From assembly GCA_963726135.1 (NCBI GenBank), contig CAVSBE010000008.1, positions 2,604,001 through 2,668,000 of the forward strand: DNA of 64,000 nt, read 5' to 3'. Of this stretch, positions 34,696-43,518 are shown one piece after another. The number at the start of each line of letters is the position of its first letter. Position 1 is the stretch's first letter. The stretch is from Bog-473 sp963726135. Lineage in GTDB: Bacteria; Actinomycetota; Acidimicrobiia; Acidimicrobiales; RAAP-2. The notes below the pieces were generated by a model. The model saw nothing but the letters and a program-made list of their open reading frames with translations. It did no database searches and was not told where the DNA came from. The translations under genes were made by a program, and so were the position numbers.

Positions 34696-35601
34696 TCAAG
34701 AATCGAACGCCGGACGCACCTCTCTGGCAAATCGTTCGAGGTCGCCCACGTCGTTGGAGCCGAACCGGAGCGTCACGCTGTCCACGCCGGCCTCCTCCAG
34801 GAGTCGGAAGTCAGAAATCAACTGGTCGGCCGTGCCGTTGAATCGCGGTCGGTCGTCTCCGTCAACCCAGGCTTCGGGCGCGTAGTGGAACTCGGAGCCC
34901 CTTGAAGCCCGAGCTGGTCGGCGGCCCCACGAAGCGGGGGGTCTGGCAACGAGCCGAGTGGCCGGACAGCTGTACGAGAAAGTGAAGGGTCCGACCACGT
35001 TCGCACGTGCCCGCTCCTCCAAGATCCCCCGGCGAGCCTCGGCATACACCTGGTCCGGCATCCACAACGGATGCCACCCGTCGCCGAGAAGGGCGGCGCG
35101 GCGCTGGGCGCGTGCGGCATTACCGCCAACCCAGATCGGCACCGGCGTGAGGGGCGACACCACTGAGTACCCTTCGGGTGACGAACGCAGAGCGCGGAGG
35201 AACTCGTCGGTGACCTCGCCCCGCCGTTCATAAGGAGCGGCGCCGAGCACATCGAACTCCCCCTTCAGGTAGCCCACACCCACCCCGAGGATCAGGCGAT
35301 CCTCGGCCAGTCGCCCCAGCGTCCCGATCGTCGCGGCGACCAGGAGCGGGTGACGGTACGGGGCCACCAGCACGTCGGTGCCCATGCGGAGGTGGCTCGT
35401 GAGGCCGAGGCCCCATGCGCACGCCGCCATGGGCTCGAGGAACGGTGGGGACACATTGGGGGTCGCGTAGTCAGGCACGGCGATGTGGTCGGGGAACCAC
35501 GCGGAGTCGAAGCCGAGATCGTCGCCGGCGACCAGGAGATCCCGGATCGCCGGCCCTTGGGCGTTGGGCCCGTAGGCAGGCACGGCGAAGCCGAATTTCA
35601 C
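34696..35601 (-). CDS. LLM-class (F420-dependent) oxidoreductase
   Basis: 301 residues from GTG 35601, behind GGGGAGG and overlapping the upstream stop by four bases (GTGA). Luciferase-like TIM barrel: VKFGFAVPAYGPNAQGPAIR (strand 1), GFDSAWFPDHIAVPDY, RMGTDVLVAPYRHPLLVAAT, DRLILGVGVGYLKGEFDVLG and VPIWVGGNAARAQRRAALLG, all typical for F420- or FMN-using LLM enzymes of actinobacteria. It would oxidise or reduce a ketone/alcohol or carry out a Baeyer-Villiger-like step. The 4-base overlaps with the following SnoaL-like gene argue for a shared pathway. Confidence 0.9.
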   Translation of the reverse strand: MKFGFAVPAYGPNAQGPAIRDLLVAGDDLGFDSAWFPDHIAVPDYATPNVSPPFLEPMAACAWGLGLTSHLRMGTDVLVAPYRHPLLVAATIGTLGRLAEDRLILGVGVGYLKGEFDVLGAAPYERRGEVTDEFLRALRSSPEGYSVVSPLTPVPIWVGGNAARAQRRAALLGDGWHPLWMPDQVYAEARRGILEERARANVVGPFTFSYSCPATRLVARPPASWGRRPARASRGSEFHYAPEAWVDGDDRPRFNGTADQLISDFRLLEEAGVDSVTLRFGSNDVGDLERFAREVRPAFDS

Positions 35602-36023
35602 CCGAAGTGCCTCCCCAGATCTCCTGTCAGGTCGACGATGAACAAGCGATCCGAAAAGCGCCACACCCCAGCGGACCTCTCGAACCGGTCGACGTACCGT
35701 CCGGAAAGAACGATCTTGATCGGATCACCGGCATCGATGCCTTGGAGCACTGTGAAGCAACACTCGGCGGCCGCACGGTTCCCGCCCGGCTCCACGTCGA
35801 CGCTGAGGTTCGTGATGAGGTGCTTGGTGCGGGGACTACCGTCGTACAGACGAACGCGTTCGTAGACCTTTCGAACATCCTCGCTCCCTCGAAGCACCTC
35901 TCCTGTCGATTCGGATCGCCACGTGGCGTGTTCGAAAAGGGCGGCCACGCCCTCGAGATCCCCGGCGTCGAGACGCCGGGCATATGAATGGACGAGCGCG
36001 GTGATCTCGGCCCGATCGCTCAT
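35598..36023 (-). CDS. SnoaL-like domain protein
   Basis: 141 residues. NTF2-like: AEITALVHSYARRLDAGDLE, then GVAALFEHATWRSESTGEVL, SEDVRKVYERVRLYDGSPRT, KHLITNLSVDVEPGGNRAAA and GRYVDRFERSAGVWRFSDRL. This matches the SnoaL_4 group, often found with SDR and LLM enzymes in actinobacterial degradation clusters. Probably a cytosolic hydratase, isomerase or binding protein. Confidence 0.85.
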   Translation of the reverse strand: MSDRAEITALVHSYARRLDAGDLEGVAALFEHATWRSESTGEVLRGSEDVRKVYERVRLYDGSPRTKHLITNLSVDVEPGGNRAAAECCFTVLQGIDAGDPIKIVLSGRYVDRFERSAGVWRFSDRLFIVDLTGDLGRHFG

Positions 36024-36125
36024 GCTCCTGCCTCCGTCAGATCCCCTTCAACGAGGACCGGCTGTCAGTGAACCCGAGAGCGGGGCGTCCACGCCCCGCC
36101 GGGTGCGCCGAAGAGTCGGCACGGC

Positions 36126-36464
36126 TCATGCTTCGAGTTCCTCATAGACCCCGGCCCTCGGCAATGGATCCGTCTGGATGACGTCAGCCAAGTGAACGGC
36201 ACCGGCGGCCACGGCCCTGGAAAGCCCGTCAAAGACATCTTGTAGGTCGTCTGCCTCCAGGTCGTAAATGGCCATGTACTCCGGAAGGCTGTCCACTCCT
36301 TCGGGGCCCTTGGTGCTGCCACTGACCTTGTACCGGCGTACGCCGGTGAAGCCCGGGAGTGTGCGGAGCTCGGGAATATGCGTCTCGTTGTACCACTGGT
36401 TGTACTCGGCCTCGCAGTCCGGGCTCTTCGGGCGCGTATACACGACGAACTTCGCTTTGGGCAT
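36126..36464 (-). CDS. EthD-like dimeric alpha/beta-barrel protein
   Basis: 112 residues. Ferredoxin-like fold: KAKFVVYTRPKSPDCEAEYN, QWYNETHIPELRTLPGFTGV (the 'WY...HIPE....PGF' motif) and LPEYMAIYDLEADDLQDVFD. Family members related to EthD and to muconolactone isomerase-like proteins assist degradation of ethers and aromatics. In the catabolic group of minus-strand genes; 100 bases separate it from the SnoaL-like gene. Confidence 0.85.
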   Translation of the reverse strand: MPKAKFVVYTRPKSPDCEAEYNQWYNETHIPELRTLPGFTGVRRYKVSGSTKGPEGVDSLPEYMAIYDLEADDLQDVFDGLSRAVAAGAVHLADVIQTDPLPRAGVYEELEA

Positions 36465-36519
36465 GTCCGCTCCAAATCGGTGGCTTCAGGCCATCGTATC
36501 GACGAGTGTGTCAGGCCTG

Positions 36520-37512
36520 TCAGTCGACGCGGCCGATGTCGCGCAACCAGTGCGCCGTGTGCAAGAGCCCTTCGTCGAGACTTATCGGGTCGTACCCGAG
36601 CCTCTTGTACGTCTTCGAAGCCTTGAGATCGCCGCGACGTGTCTCCGTCGACGCCGCCTTGAAGGCGATCGCCATCAAGGTCGGGCCAAAGACCTCGAGC
36701 AGCTCCGGATCATCCGAGGGCGCGACGTCCTCGACCCGGTGGTCCAGTCCTGCGAGGGCACAGATTCGGTTGCATGCCGCGGCCGTGCTCACCACGTCCT
36801 CCGGTTGGCCGTCGAGCATGTATCGCTCGCCGGGCACCCCACGGTCGAGGGCGAGGATGCAGCCGCGTGCGATGTCCTCGGCGAACACCCAGCTGACCGG
36901 GAAGGTCAAGTATCGGGTGATCCGACCCCGGAGCGCGGACAGCAGCACCCGGTTGAAGCTGGTTCGGCCGAGCGCATTGCTCGCCACCGGCGAGGGGCCG
37001 AAGATTGCGCCCGGGTGCGCGGTCACGACATCCTGGCCCGCGGCTGCCCGCGCCATGGCATCTTGGAACGCCGCCATCTTGGTGATGGTGTAAGGATCCG
37101 AGCTGGGCTCCTTCGTCACCGGGGCGTCCTCGCGTTCAAGACCGCCGCTCGTGTCGAAGAACGTGCCTGTGCTCACCGCGACCACCCGGCGCATTCCGAG
37201 CGCCTCGCCCGCATCGAGTACGTGCTTGGTGCCGTCGACGTTCACCGCTTCGAAGTCAGGGAGGTTCTGGCTGGCGCCACCGAGCAGCGCGGCACAGTGG
37301 ATGGCGGCGTCGGCACCCGTTGCGGCGCGCCGTACGTCGGCGGCCGCTGTGACATCGCCGGAAACGATCTCGGCGCCCAGGGTAGCCAAGGGCTCGGTGT
37401 CAGCCGTCGCGCGGGCGAGGGCGCGCACCCTGTCGCCGCGCTCGAGGAGGAGCTTGCAGATGTTGGCGCCGGCCAGGCCGGTCGCGCCGGTGACGAGGAC
37501 AGTCTCGCTCAC
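36520..37512 (-). CDS. NAD(P)-dependent epimerase/dehydratase (extended SDR)
   Basis: 330 residues. Extended SDR: TVLVTGATGLAGANICKLLL (TGxxGxxG), GDVTAAADVRRAATGADAAI, active-site region VVAVSTGTFFDTSGGLERED and DPYTITKMAAFQDAMARAAA (YxxxK), then VTAHPGAIFGPSPVASNALG and AEDIARGCILALDRGVPGER. Related to 3-beta-hydroxysteroid or dihydroflavonol-like reductases. Probably reduces or oxidises an alcohol in the local catabolic pathway. The ATGA overlap with the AhpD-like gene (37509-37512) shows co-translation. Confidence 0.9.
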   Translation of the reverse strand: MSETVLVTGATGLAGANICKLLLERGDRVRALARATADTEPLATLGAEIVSGDVTAAADVRRAATGADAAIHCAALLGGASQNLPDFEAVNVDGTKHVLDAGEALGMRRVVAVSTGTFFDTSGGLEREDAPVTKEPSSDPYTITKMAAFQDAMARAAAGQDVVTAHPGAIFGPSPVASNALGRTSFNRVLLSALRGRITRYLTFPVSWVFAEDIARGCILALDRGVPGERYMLDGQPEDVVSTAAACNRICALAGLDHRVEDVAPSDDPELLEVFGPTLMAIAFKAASTETRRGDLKASKTYKRLGYDPISLDEGLLHTAHWLRDIGRVD

Positions 37513-38096
37513 GTCGTGAGCGGCTGTGGAGCCTCGGTATACGCGGCGTCGACTTGGTCCTGGCTGAACGCGATAGCCGGAGGGCTGGTGCCGAAGACGT
37601 CGAGGGTGTGGATGAACCGGTGTACTCCCATCGTGTTCGCACAGGTGAACCCGAGCTCCACGATTTGGGCCGCAGTGAACACGGTCCCCAGTTCCCGGTA
37701 GACCTCGTCATCGATCGCGTGGTGGTCGGCCGAGAGCAAATCGAGAAAGTTGATTGCAAGCCTCTCCTGCTCGGTCAGCTGTGATCCTCCGGGTGAGATG
37801 AGGCACGCGACGTCCGCGTCAGTGATGGAGTCGTGCTTCCGGGACTGCATGCAGGGTTGGCACTCGCCCAGCTGGGCGCTCCGGATGCGGATCAACTCCA
37901 CGATGCGTGGCCCGAGCAGACTGTGCTTGCCCATGACACCACGCGCAGCATTGGTCATCTGCAGCTGCATCGTCCGGTAGGCGAAGATCTGCAGGGGGAT
38001 CGGGGTGGCATAGGTGCCGTCCTCTACCCCCTCTTCGATGATTCGTCGGGACTCGTCGCCGAGCTCGTCCAACGGGATCGGTTCTATCCTGGGCAT
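37509..38096 (-). CDS. Carboxymuconolactone decarboxylase / AhpD-like protein
   Basis: 195 residues. All-helical AhpD/CMD fold. RIVELIRIRSAQLGECQPCM with the CxxC redox pair and a nearby basic Q-S-R-K-H; then LTEQERLAINFLDLLSADHH and AAQIVELGFTCANTMGVHRF with the conserved E and H. Established: AhpD uses this CxxC and His relay for peroxidase activity, whereas CMD proper decarboxylates. The CxxC favours a peroxidase-type protein. First gene of the minus-strand operon. Confidence 0.88.
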   Translation of the reverse strand: MPRIEPIPLDELGDESRRIIEEGVEDGTYATPIPLQIFAYRTMQLQMTNAARGVMGKHSLLGPRIVELIRIRSAQLGECQPCMQSRKHDSITDADVACLISPGGSQLTEQERLAINFLDLLSADHHAIDDEVYRELGTVFTAAQIVELGFTCANTMGVHRFIHTLDVFGTSPPAIAFSQDQVDAAYTEAPQPLTT

Positions 38097-38170
38097 GACG
38101 ACCTATCCTCCATAGGTGCGACGCGTGCTCGTCGCTTCGACTACCGACGATAACAAGGGCAGGTGATGTT

Positions 38171-38977
38171 GTGTCCATGGTCCCGGCATCGGTGCTGCTC
38201 AACGACCAGGTGGCCGTTGTGACCGGAGGAGGTGCGGGGATCGGACGGGGCATCGCCCGAGGGCTCGCCGCCTTTGGCGCCCGGGTCGCGATCTGGGAAC
38301 GCCATGCTGAAACGGCGGAGTCCGCGGCGCGGGAGGTGGGAGGGCTCGGCCTGGTCACCGACGTCCGCAACGCTGACGAGGTCGACGCTGCTCTCGCCCG
38401 CACGACGGCTGAGCTCGGAACGGTGCGAATACTGGTCAACAACGCCGGCGGCGTCTTCTTTTCGCCCATCCTCGAGACCTCTGAGAACGGCTGGGACGCG
38501 CTCTACAGGGCCAACCTCAAGCACGTCATCCTGTGCACCCAGCGGGTGGCACGGACCATGGTCGAGGCTGGGAGCGGAGGCAGCATCATGAGCGTGACCT
38601 CCATCGAAGGAGTTCGGGCGGCGCCTGGATACGCCGCCTACGCGGCCGCCAAGGCCGGGGTCATCAACTTCACGAAGACCGCAGCACTGGAGCTCGCTCC
38701 GTACGGCATCCGGGTGAACGCGCTCGCGCCCGACATCACGCTCACCGAGGGCATCGCGGCCGTGGCACCTCCTGGATCCGAGGATCGCTTCGGCCTGACC
38801 GTTCCCATGGGCCGGCCCGGCCACGTCGACGAGATGGCAGGAGCTGCAGTGTTCCTGGCCGGCTCCCTGTCCAGCTACGTGACGGGCCAGACGATCCATG
38901 TCGACGGCGGCACCCAGGCATCGAGCGGCTGGTACCACAATCCCGAGAACGGTTCCTACGTCCTCGGACCATCCTGA
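38171..38977 (+). CDS. Short-chain dehydrogenase/reductase
   Basis: 268 residues from GTG 38171 or, with the same frame, ATG 38177. Classical SDR: VAVVTGGGAGIGRGIARGLA (TGxxxGxG), ILVNNAGGVFFSP (NNAG), catalytic SVTSIEGVRAAPGYAAYAAA then K (S..YxxxK), and VTGQTIHVDGGTQASSGW. Divergently transcribed from the AhpD-like gene with a 74-base spacer. Typical cytosolic NAD(P)-dependent oxidoreductase, substrate unknown. Confidence 0.92.
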   Translation: MSMVPASVLLNDQVAVVTGGGAGIGRGIARGLAAFGARVAIWERHAETAESAAREVGGLGLVTDVRNADEVDAALARTTAELGTVRILVNNAGGVFFSPILETSENGWDALYRANLKHVILCTQRVARTMVEAGSGGSIMSVTSIEGVRAAPGYAAYAAAKAGVINFTKTAALELAPYGIRVNALAPDITLTEGIAAVAPPGSEDRFGLTVPMGRPGHVDEMAGAAVFLAGSLSSYVTGQTIHVDGGTQASSGWYHNPENGSYVLGPS

Positions 38978-38987
38978 CTCTCGCGAC

Positions 38988-39778
38988 TCAGTCGTCGTCC
39001 TGGCCGGCGGATCCGACATGAGCCGACATGCCGCCATCAATGGCAATCATCTGCCCGGTGATGTAGCGAGACTGGTCGGATGCGAGAAAGACGACGAGGT
39101 TGGCGACGTCGTCAGGCTCGCCCACATAGGGAGTGAGCGTCGCTCGTCCGAGCCCGGCCAGCATCCGCTCGGTCAGATGGGCTCGAACGGCGTCGGTGAT
39201 GATGAGTCCGGGAACGATGGTGTTGACACGTACTCCTTGTTTGCCGTGTGACGTCGCCACGTACATCGTGAGCGTGTTGACGCCCGCCTTGGCGACTCCG
39301 TACGCCGTACGCGTATGGTCACCCTTCAGCGACGCTCCAGACGACATGTTGATGATGGAGCCACCACCTTCCTTGACCATCTCCGGGAGGACGTGCTTGC
39401 ACATCAGCATCTGGCTCCGCAGGTTGACCGCCATCGCCCTCTCCCACACGTCGAGCGCGAGCTCGGTGACCTGGGTATCGCGCGACAGAAACTCGGACTC
39501 CGTCAGGGCTGCATTGTTATGAAGCACATCGACGCGTCCGAAGTGACCAACGATTGCCTCAATCGCCGCCTTCACGGCGTCCTCGTCCGAAAGATCTGCG
39601 CAGACGCTCATCGCTACCTCGGGCGTCCCGATCGACCGGGCGACCTCGTCCGCCCGTGCACCGTCGATGTCGACGACGGCCACGGACCCGCCTTCTCGCG
39701 CGATCGCTCGCACTGTCGCGGCACCGATCCCCCCGCGCCACCCGTCACGATGGCAACCCTGCCTTCCAAGCTCCGCAT
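38988..39778 (-). pseudogene. Short-chain dehydrogenase/reductase with one-base deletion in a G-run
   Basis: Upstream frame: ATG 39778 gives MRSLEGRVAIVTGGAG, the SDR start. In the G6 run (C6 at 39729-39734 on the plus strand) one G is missing; restoring it yields IVTGGAGGIGAATVRAIARE and joins the long frame that follows (SVAVVDIDGARADEVARSIG, VDVLHNNAALTESEFLSRDT, IINMSSGASLKGDHTRTAYG then VAK, VRVNTIVPGLIITDAVRAHL, ITGQMIAIDGGMSAHVG). The full protein would have about 263 residues. Homopolymer error is the likeliest cause. Functionally, a classical SDR of the same catabolic region. Confidence 0.85.
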
Positions 39779-39837
39779 CGACAGATCATCGCAGCTGCCT
39801 CTTCGCTCCGACGACCCGCGGACCGTGGGCGTTCTGT

Positions 39838-41487
39838 TCAGCCGGACGTGTCAGGACCGAGCAACGCCTTTGGCCAGGTGTTCTGATCGGGAAGCACAAG
39901 CAGGAAGGGCCCCGCCGTGGCGGTGCGGAACCGAATCCCGTGGGCCGTCAGCCACGAAGCGAGGGCTGGTTCGGTGGCGTCGGCGGGGTCGAGGCCAGTG
40001 GTCGACCCAACTTGCCCCGCGACCTCGCCGACGTTCGCCGGTGGCACGAACACCCAGCCGGCACGGGTTGCCCCGGCGACGGCCTTCGATTCACTCGGGT
40101 CCCGATCGTTGACGATCGGCGCAACCTGTATCTGCCCTGCGGAGATGAAGGCCAGATCGTAGGCAACCCAATACCCCGCGTAGACATCGCGAATTCCAAG
40201 AGCCTGCAGCTTGGCACTCAGGGCCGTGACGGCAGAATTGGGATTGGCACGCCAGTCCGAAAGGCTTGCCACGTTCGAGATACCCCCATAACCGGCGTCA
40301 ACGGCGACGACGGTGCTGACGACGGCAGCGGCCAGGATCGCCGCGGAGATCCAGCGCGCCGCTCGCGCCCGAGCCACCTGCCAGAGCGCCCCGATCCCGA
40401 CCAACGACGCAATGGGAGCGAGGGCGATGCCGTATCGCCCGTCGTTCCAAAACCACGACGTCGGAAAGGCTGCATAGAGGAAGGGGAAGATGACCAGGAT
40501 GCCGACGAGGAGCCGGGCATCAGGCACCCGGAGGGCAACGGTGATCATCGCCGCAACGAGGGCCGCCAAGAGCAGCAGGACGAGAAGCCCTCCCACTATC
40601 GGAGAGACCTCCCATCGTCCCGTGCCCTCAATGCGCAAACCCAGGAGCATCGGCAGCGCGTGCGTGAAGAAGGTGCTCAACCGGCTGGAATAGGGAACGG
40701 GACTCGGCGTCTTCGTTCCGAAGGCAGCCACTCCAACCCTGAGGCTGGCCACGATCCACGGGAGGGCACCAACCACGGCGGCGATCACAACGGCGAGGAT
40801 CCGTGTGCCAATCGCGCGGCCGTGCACTCGCAGACTGAGGGCCACCGCGACCGCGGCGGGCAGGGTGAAATACAGCGTTTCCGGGGTCGCCCACCAGCCG
40901 ATGCCCATCGCCAGGCCCAGCAGTACCCAATCCCGAACGGCGTCCTTGCCGTCGATCTGTGCGGCTTGGACGATCCGGACTGCTTCCCAGATCACGACGA
41001 GTCCAAGCACCAAGCCGATCTCGTGGTAGCCGTACTCCTTCGTGGAGTTCCACAGGCTTGACTCCGGCCAGACGAAGGTCAGTGTTGCGGCAGTCATCGC
41101 GGCGCCTGGATGAAAGAGGCGAAGGCCGATACGCCACACCACGACGGCGGCCACGAGGGCGAGGAGTACCGGCGTGGCATTGAGGACAAAGGGTGATGAA
41201 CCGAAGACGGCAAACATCAACGCCACGACGTAGGGCTCCACGCCGCCGTAGGTCTGACTCCAGACGAATGCCGAGAAGTGTCCGTGACGAATCTGGACGG
41301 CGTTCAGTCCGACGGCAGCTTCGTCTGAATTGAGGCCCGTGTGGCCCAGCAGCCAGAAGCGCAGGTAGCACGCGACGGCAAGGCACCCGACGATGACGAC
41401 GAAGAGGCCATACCGTTCGACGAGCTGGGCCGGCGTCACCCCTGTCCGCGGCGGTGAATCTCGGTCTGCCGAAGCGGTCACCGCCAT
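39838..41487 (-). CDS. GT-C-type glycosyltransferase-like membrane protein (ArnT/PMT-like)
   Basis: 549 residues. About 11 transmembrane segments (YGLFVVIVGCLAVACYLRFW, VVALMFAVFGSSPFVLNATP, VLLALVAAVVVWRIGLRLF, VLGLVVIWEAVRIVQAAQ, ILAVVIAAVVGALPWIVAS, GGLLVLLLLAALVAAMITV). The first loop holds LGHTGLNSDEAAVGLNAVQI, whose D-E pair is the usual catalytic site of PMT_2/ArnT-like transferases. The C-terminal 120 residues are soluble and extracytoplasmic (DVYAGYWVAYDLAFISAGQI). It probably glycosylates an envelope acceptor from a polyprenyl-phosphate sugar. Acceptor unknown. Confidence 0.8.
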   Translation of the reverse strand: MAVTASADRDSPPRTGVTPAQLVERYGLFVVIVGCLAVACYLRFWLLGHTGLNSDEAAVGLNAVQIRHGHFSAFVWSQTYGGVEPYVVALMFAVFGSSPFVLNATPVLLALVAAVVVWRIGLRLFHPGAAMTAATLTFVWPESSLWNSTKEYGYHEIGLVLGLVVIWEAVRIVQAAQIDGKDAVRDWVLLGLAMGIGWWATPETLYFTLPAAVAVALSLRVHGRAIGTRILAVVIAAVVGALPWIVASLRVGVAAFGTKTPSPVPYSSRLSTFFTHALPMLLGLRIEGTGRWEVSPIVGGLLVLLLLAALVAAMITVALRVPDARLLVGILVIFPFLYAAFPTSWFWNDGRYGIALAPIASLVGIGALWQVARARAARWISAAILAAAVVSTVVAVDAGYGGISNVASLSDWRANPNSAVTALSAKLQALGIRDVYAGYWVAYDLAFISAGQIQVAPIVNDRDPSESKAVAGATRAGWVFVPPANVGEVAGQVGSTTGLDPADATEPALASWLTAHGIRFRTATAGPFLLVLPDQNTWPKALLGPDTSG

Positions 41488-41734
41488 CGTTGGATTGCCT
41501 CTCCTATTCGAACAGCGTGGCCTGTGTCAGCACTCGCTTCCGCCACTTGCTCGCCCGGATTGAGTGGTCGCTGTCGAGACGATAGCGGTCGCCATAGGCC
41601 GGGATTGGGCGCCGGTCCGCGGCGTTCTGGAGCACCCGGACGGGGCTGGGTCGCGGCGACATGGATAACGTTCCCCGACCAGGGGTCCGCCCCGGTGCCG
41701 CACATCCGGGCGGACCCGACGAAAGGAGATGGTC

Positions 41735-42961
41735 GTGACCGACATCATGAGTGGTGTGCGCATCCTTGAGGTGGCTGAGCACGCGTTCGTTCCGTCCGCC
41801 TCGGCCATCCTGGCTGATTGGGGCGCGGAGGTGATCAAGATCGAGCATGTCGAGCGGGGCGATGCCATGCGAGGTCTGGCCTCGAGCGGCGTCATGAAGA
41901 TGGGGGGTGACGTCCACGTTCTCCTCGAGCACTCCAATCGCGGCAAGAAGAGCGTCGGCCTCGATCTCACGAAGCCTCAGGGGGTCGAGGTCGTCTACAA
42001 GTTGGCCGCCACGTGCGACGTGTTCCTGACCAACAAACTGCCGGCGATCCGCAAGAAGCTGCGGGTCGAGCCGGAGGACATTCGCGCCCACAACCCGAAC
42101 ATCATTTACGTCGCCGGCACCGGTGGCGGCGAGCGAGGTCCCGACGCCGATCGTGGCGGCTACGACTTTCTCAGCTATTGGTGCCGGGCCGGAAGCGCCA
42201 TGGGCTGCACACCACGCGACGCGGAGAACCTGACGGTGCAGCCTGGTCCCGGATACGGCGACTCGATCGGCGGCATGACGATCGCCGGCGGGATCATGGG
42301 CGCGCTCTTCCATCGTGAGCGGACGGGTGAAGGACTCACGGTCGATGTCTCGCTTCTTGGTGTCGGGCTCTGGGCCATGGGACCGACAGTGGCGCTCTCG
42401 CTCCAGCTGGGAATGCCATGGCGCCCACCCCCCGCCGGCTCGGGCGCCGGGGGTCCGTCAAACCCGCTCGTCGGGACTTATCGGACCCAAGACGGGGGCT
42501 TCATCGCCCTTTCGTGCCTTCAGGGGTTTCACTACTGGCCGGGTGCTTGTCGGGCGATCGGGCGCGAGGACCTGGTTGGCGACGAGCGTTTCGCGTCCAA
42601 CGAGCTGCTCGCAACGAACGCCGGCAGCGCCCGCGCCATTCTCGCCTCCGTCTTCGAGTCCGCGCCGCTGGCCGAATGGCGCGACCGGTTGGCCGGTTTC
42701 GACGGCCAGTGGTCGGTGGCGCAAGACACCCTCGAGGCCGTCCAGGATCCCCAGGTCGAGGCCAACGGCTATGTGCTCGAGACGGTCAACGCCGCCGGAT
42801 TCCCGTTCCGCCTGGTAACCGCACCGGTCCAGTTCAGTGGAGCCGCTGCGCCACCCAAGAGGGCGCCCGAGTTCAACGAGCATCGCGACGAGGTGTTGGC
42901 CAGTCTGGGCTACAGCGCCGAGTCCATCCTGGAGCTGGCGGTGGCGGGCGTCGTGGCCTGA
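41735..42961 (+). CDS. Family III CoA-transferase (CaiB/BaiF)
   Basis: 408 residues from GTG 41735; AAAGGAG lies at the right distance (ATG 41729 abuts it). Signature regions: SGVRILEVAEHAFVPSASAI, LADWGAEVIKIEHVERGDAM, NRGKKSVGLDLTKPQGVEVV, RVEPEDIRAHNPNIIYVAGT, GGYDFLSYWCRAGSAMGCTP, then GERTGEGLTVDVSLLG-like (ERTGEGLTVDVSLLGVGLWA). The usual catalytic Asp of formyl-CoA transferase falls in the 'GGYDFLSYW' segment. It moves CoA between carboxylic acids in the cytosol, so it would activate a substrate for beta-oxidation; it belongs naturally with the SDR/LLM group. Confidence 0.92.
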   Translation: MTDIMSGVRILEVAEHAFVPSASAILADWGAEVIKIEHVERGDAMRGLASSGVMKMGGDVHVLLEHSNRGKKSVGLDLTKPQGVEVVYKLAATCDVFLTNKLPAIRKKLRVEPEDIRAHNPNIIYVAGTGGGERGPDADRGGYDFLSYWCRAGSAMGCTPRDAENLTVQPGPGYGDSIGGMTIAGGIMGALFHRERTGEGLTVDVSLLGVGLWAMGPTVALSLQLGMPWRPPPAGSGAGGPSNPLVGTYRTQDGGFIALSCLQGFHYWPGACRAIGREDLVGDERFASNELLATNAGSARAILASVFESAPLAEWRDRLAGFDGQWSVAQDTLEAVQDPQVEANGYVLETVNAAGFPFRLVTAPVQFSGAAAPPKRAPEFNEHRDEVLASLGYSAESILELAVAGVVA

Positions 42962-43087
42962 GGGCCCATTGCGCTCGAACTGGGGTTGGTTCCGCTTGAA
43001 CTGCGGTTGGCTGGCTCCAACCCGCTTCCCCCGTGATCTAGAACCACCGACGGCGACTTACCCGGCAAGTTCCGGTGCCGGGCCGGG

Positions 43088-43276
43088 TTACCCATTGGAG
43101 TAGCAGGGGTCCCGCTTCGTGGCGAGCCCCGATACGGCTCCGGAGCCCTTCAACCAGCCGTTCTCCCTCGCCTTCACGTCGGCCTTCGGCGTGATCAACA
43201 GCGACTGGTTCGTGCCGGGCACGACGCCGCTCCCGGCCACGACGAAGATCGACTGCGTCAGGGTCTGGCAGTACTG
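43088..43276 (-). pseudogene. Possible C-terminal gene fragment downstream of the ferredoxin
   Basis: Directly after the ferredoxin stop a frame reads QYCQTLTQSIFVVAGSGVVP, then GTNQSLLITPKADVKARENG and WLKGSGAVSGLATKRDPCYSNG. Composition looks like a folded secreted protein end with a Cys pair, but no start or upstream part exists here. It could be a remnant of a deleted gene, or chance. Confidence 0.3.
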
Positions 43277-43518
43277 ACGTCGAGCCTGACCGGTGTACGG
43301 CCAGCGGCCTCGTGTTCCTCGACGGTGAACGAGATGGCGCCATTCGGACAAGCCCGCTGCGCGCGCCGGGCCTGTGCCACACTCCGCCGTCCATCGGGCA
43401 CCTCGTCGAGAGGACGCCCGTAGCCCCAACGATCGAGCTCCACGCCTTCGGGGAACATCAGTGCGCAGATACCGTGGCCACGGCAACGCGTCGGGTCCAC
43501 GCGGACGACGATATTCAT
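43258..43518 (-). CDS. Ferredoxin, [3Fe-4S]/[4Fe-4S] single-cluster type
   Basis: 86 residues from ATG 43518, overlapping the end of the NuoF-like gene by four bases. VRVDPTRCRGHGICALMFPE then RAQRACPNGAISFTVEEHEA. Ligand pattern C-x5-C...C-P with His between the first two Cys (CRGHGIC), as in actinobacterial ferredoxins that pair with cytochrome P450s or oxidoreductases. It is the last gene of the electron-transfer operon and would shuttle electrons to or from the NuoF-like flavoprotein in the cytosol. Confidence 0.9.
   Translation of the reverse strand: MNIVVRVDPTRCRGHGICALMFPEGVELDRWGYGRPLDEVPDGRRSVAQARRAQRACPNGAISFTVEEHEAAGRTPVRLDVSTARP

Noticed and set aside
36268..37701. 477-codon plus-strand frame
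   Set aside because: Antisense of the extended SDR and neighbours, which have clear family motifs.
39667..41061. 464-codon plus-strand frame
   Set aside because: Antisense of a membrane protein gene with clear transmembrane segments; hydrophilic Arg/Gly composition.
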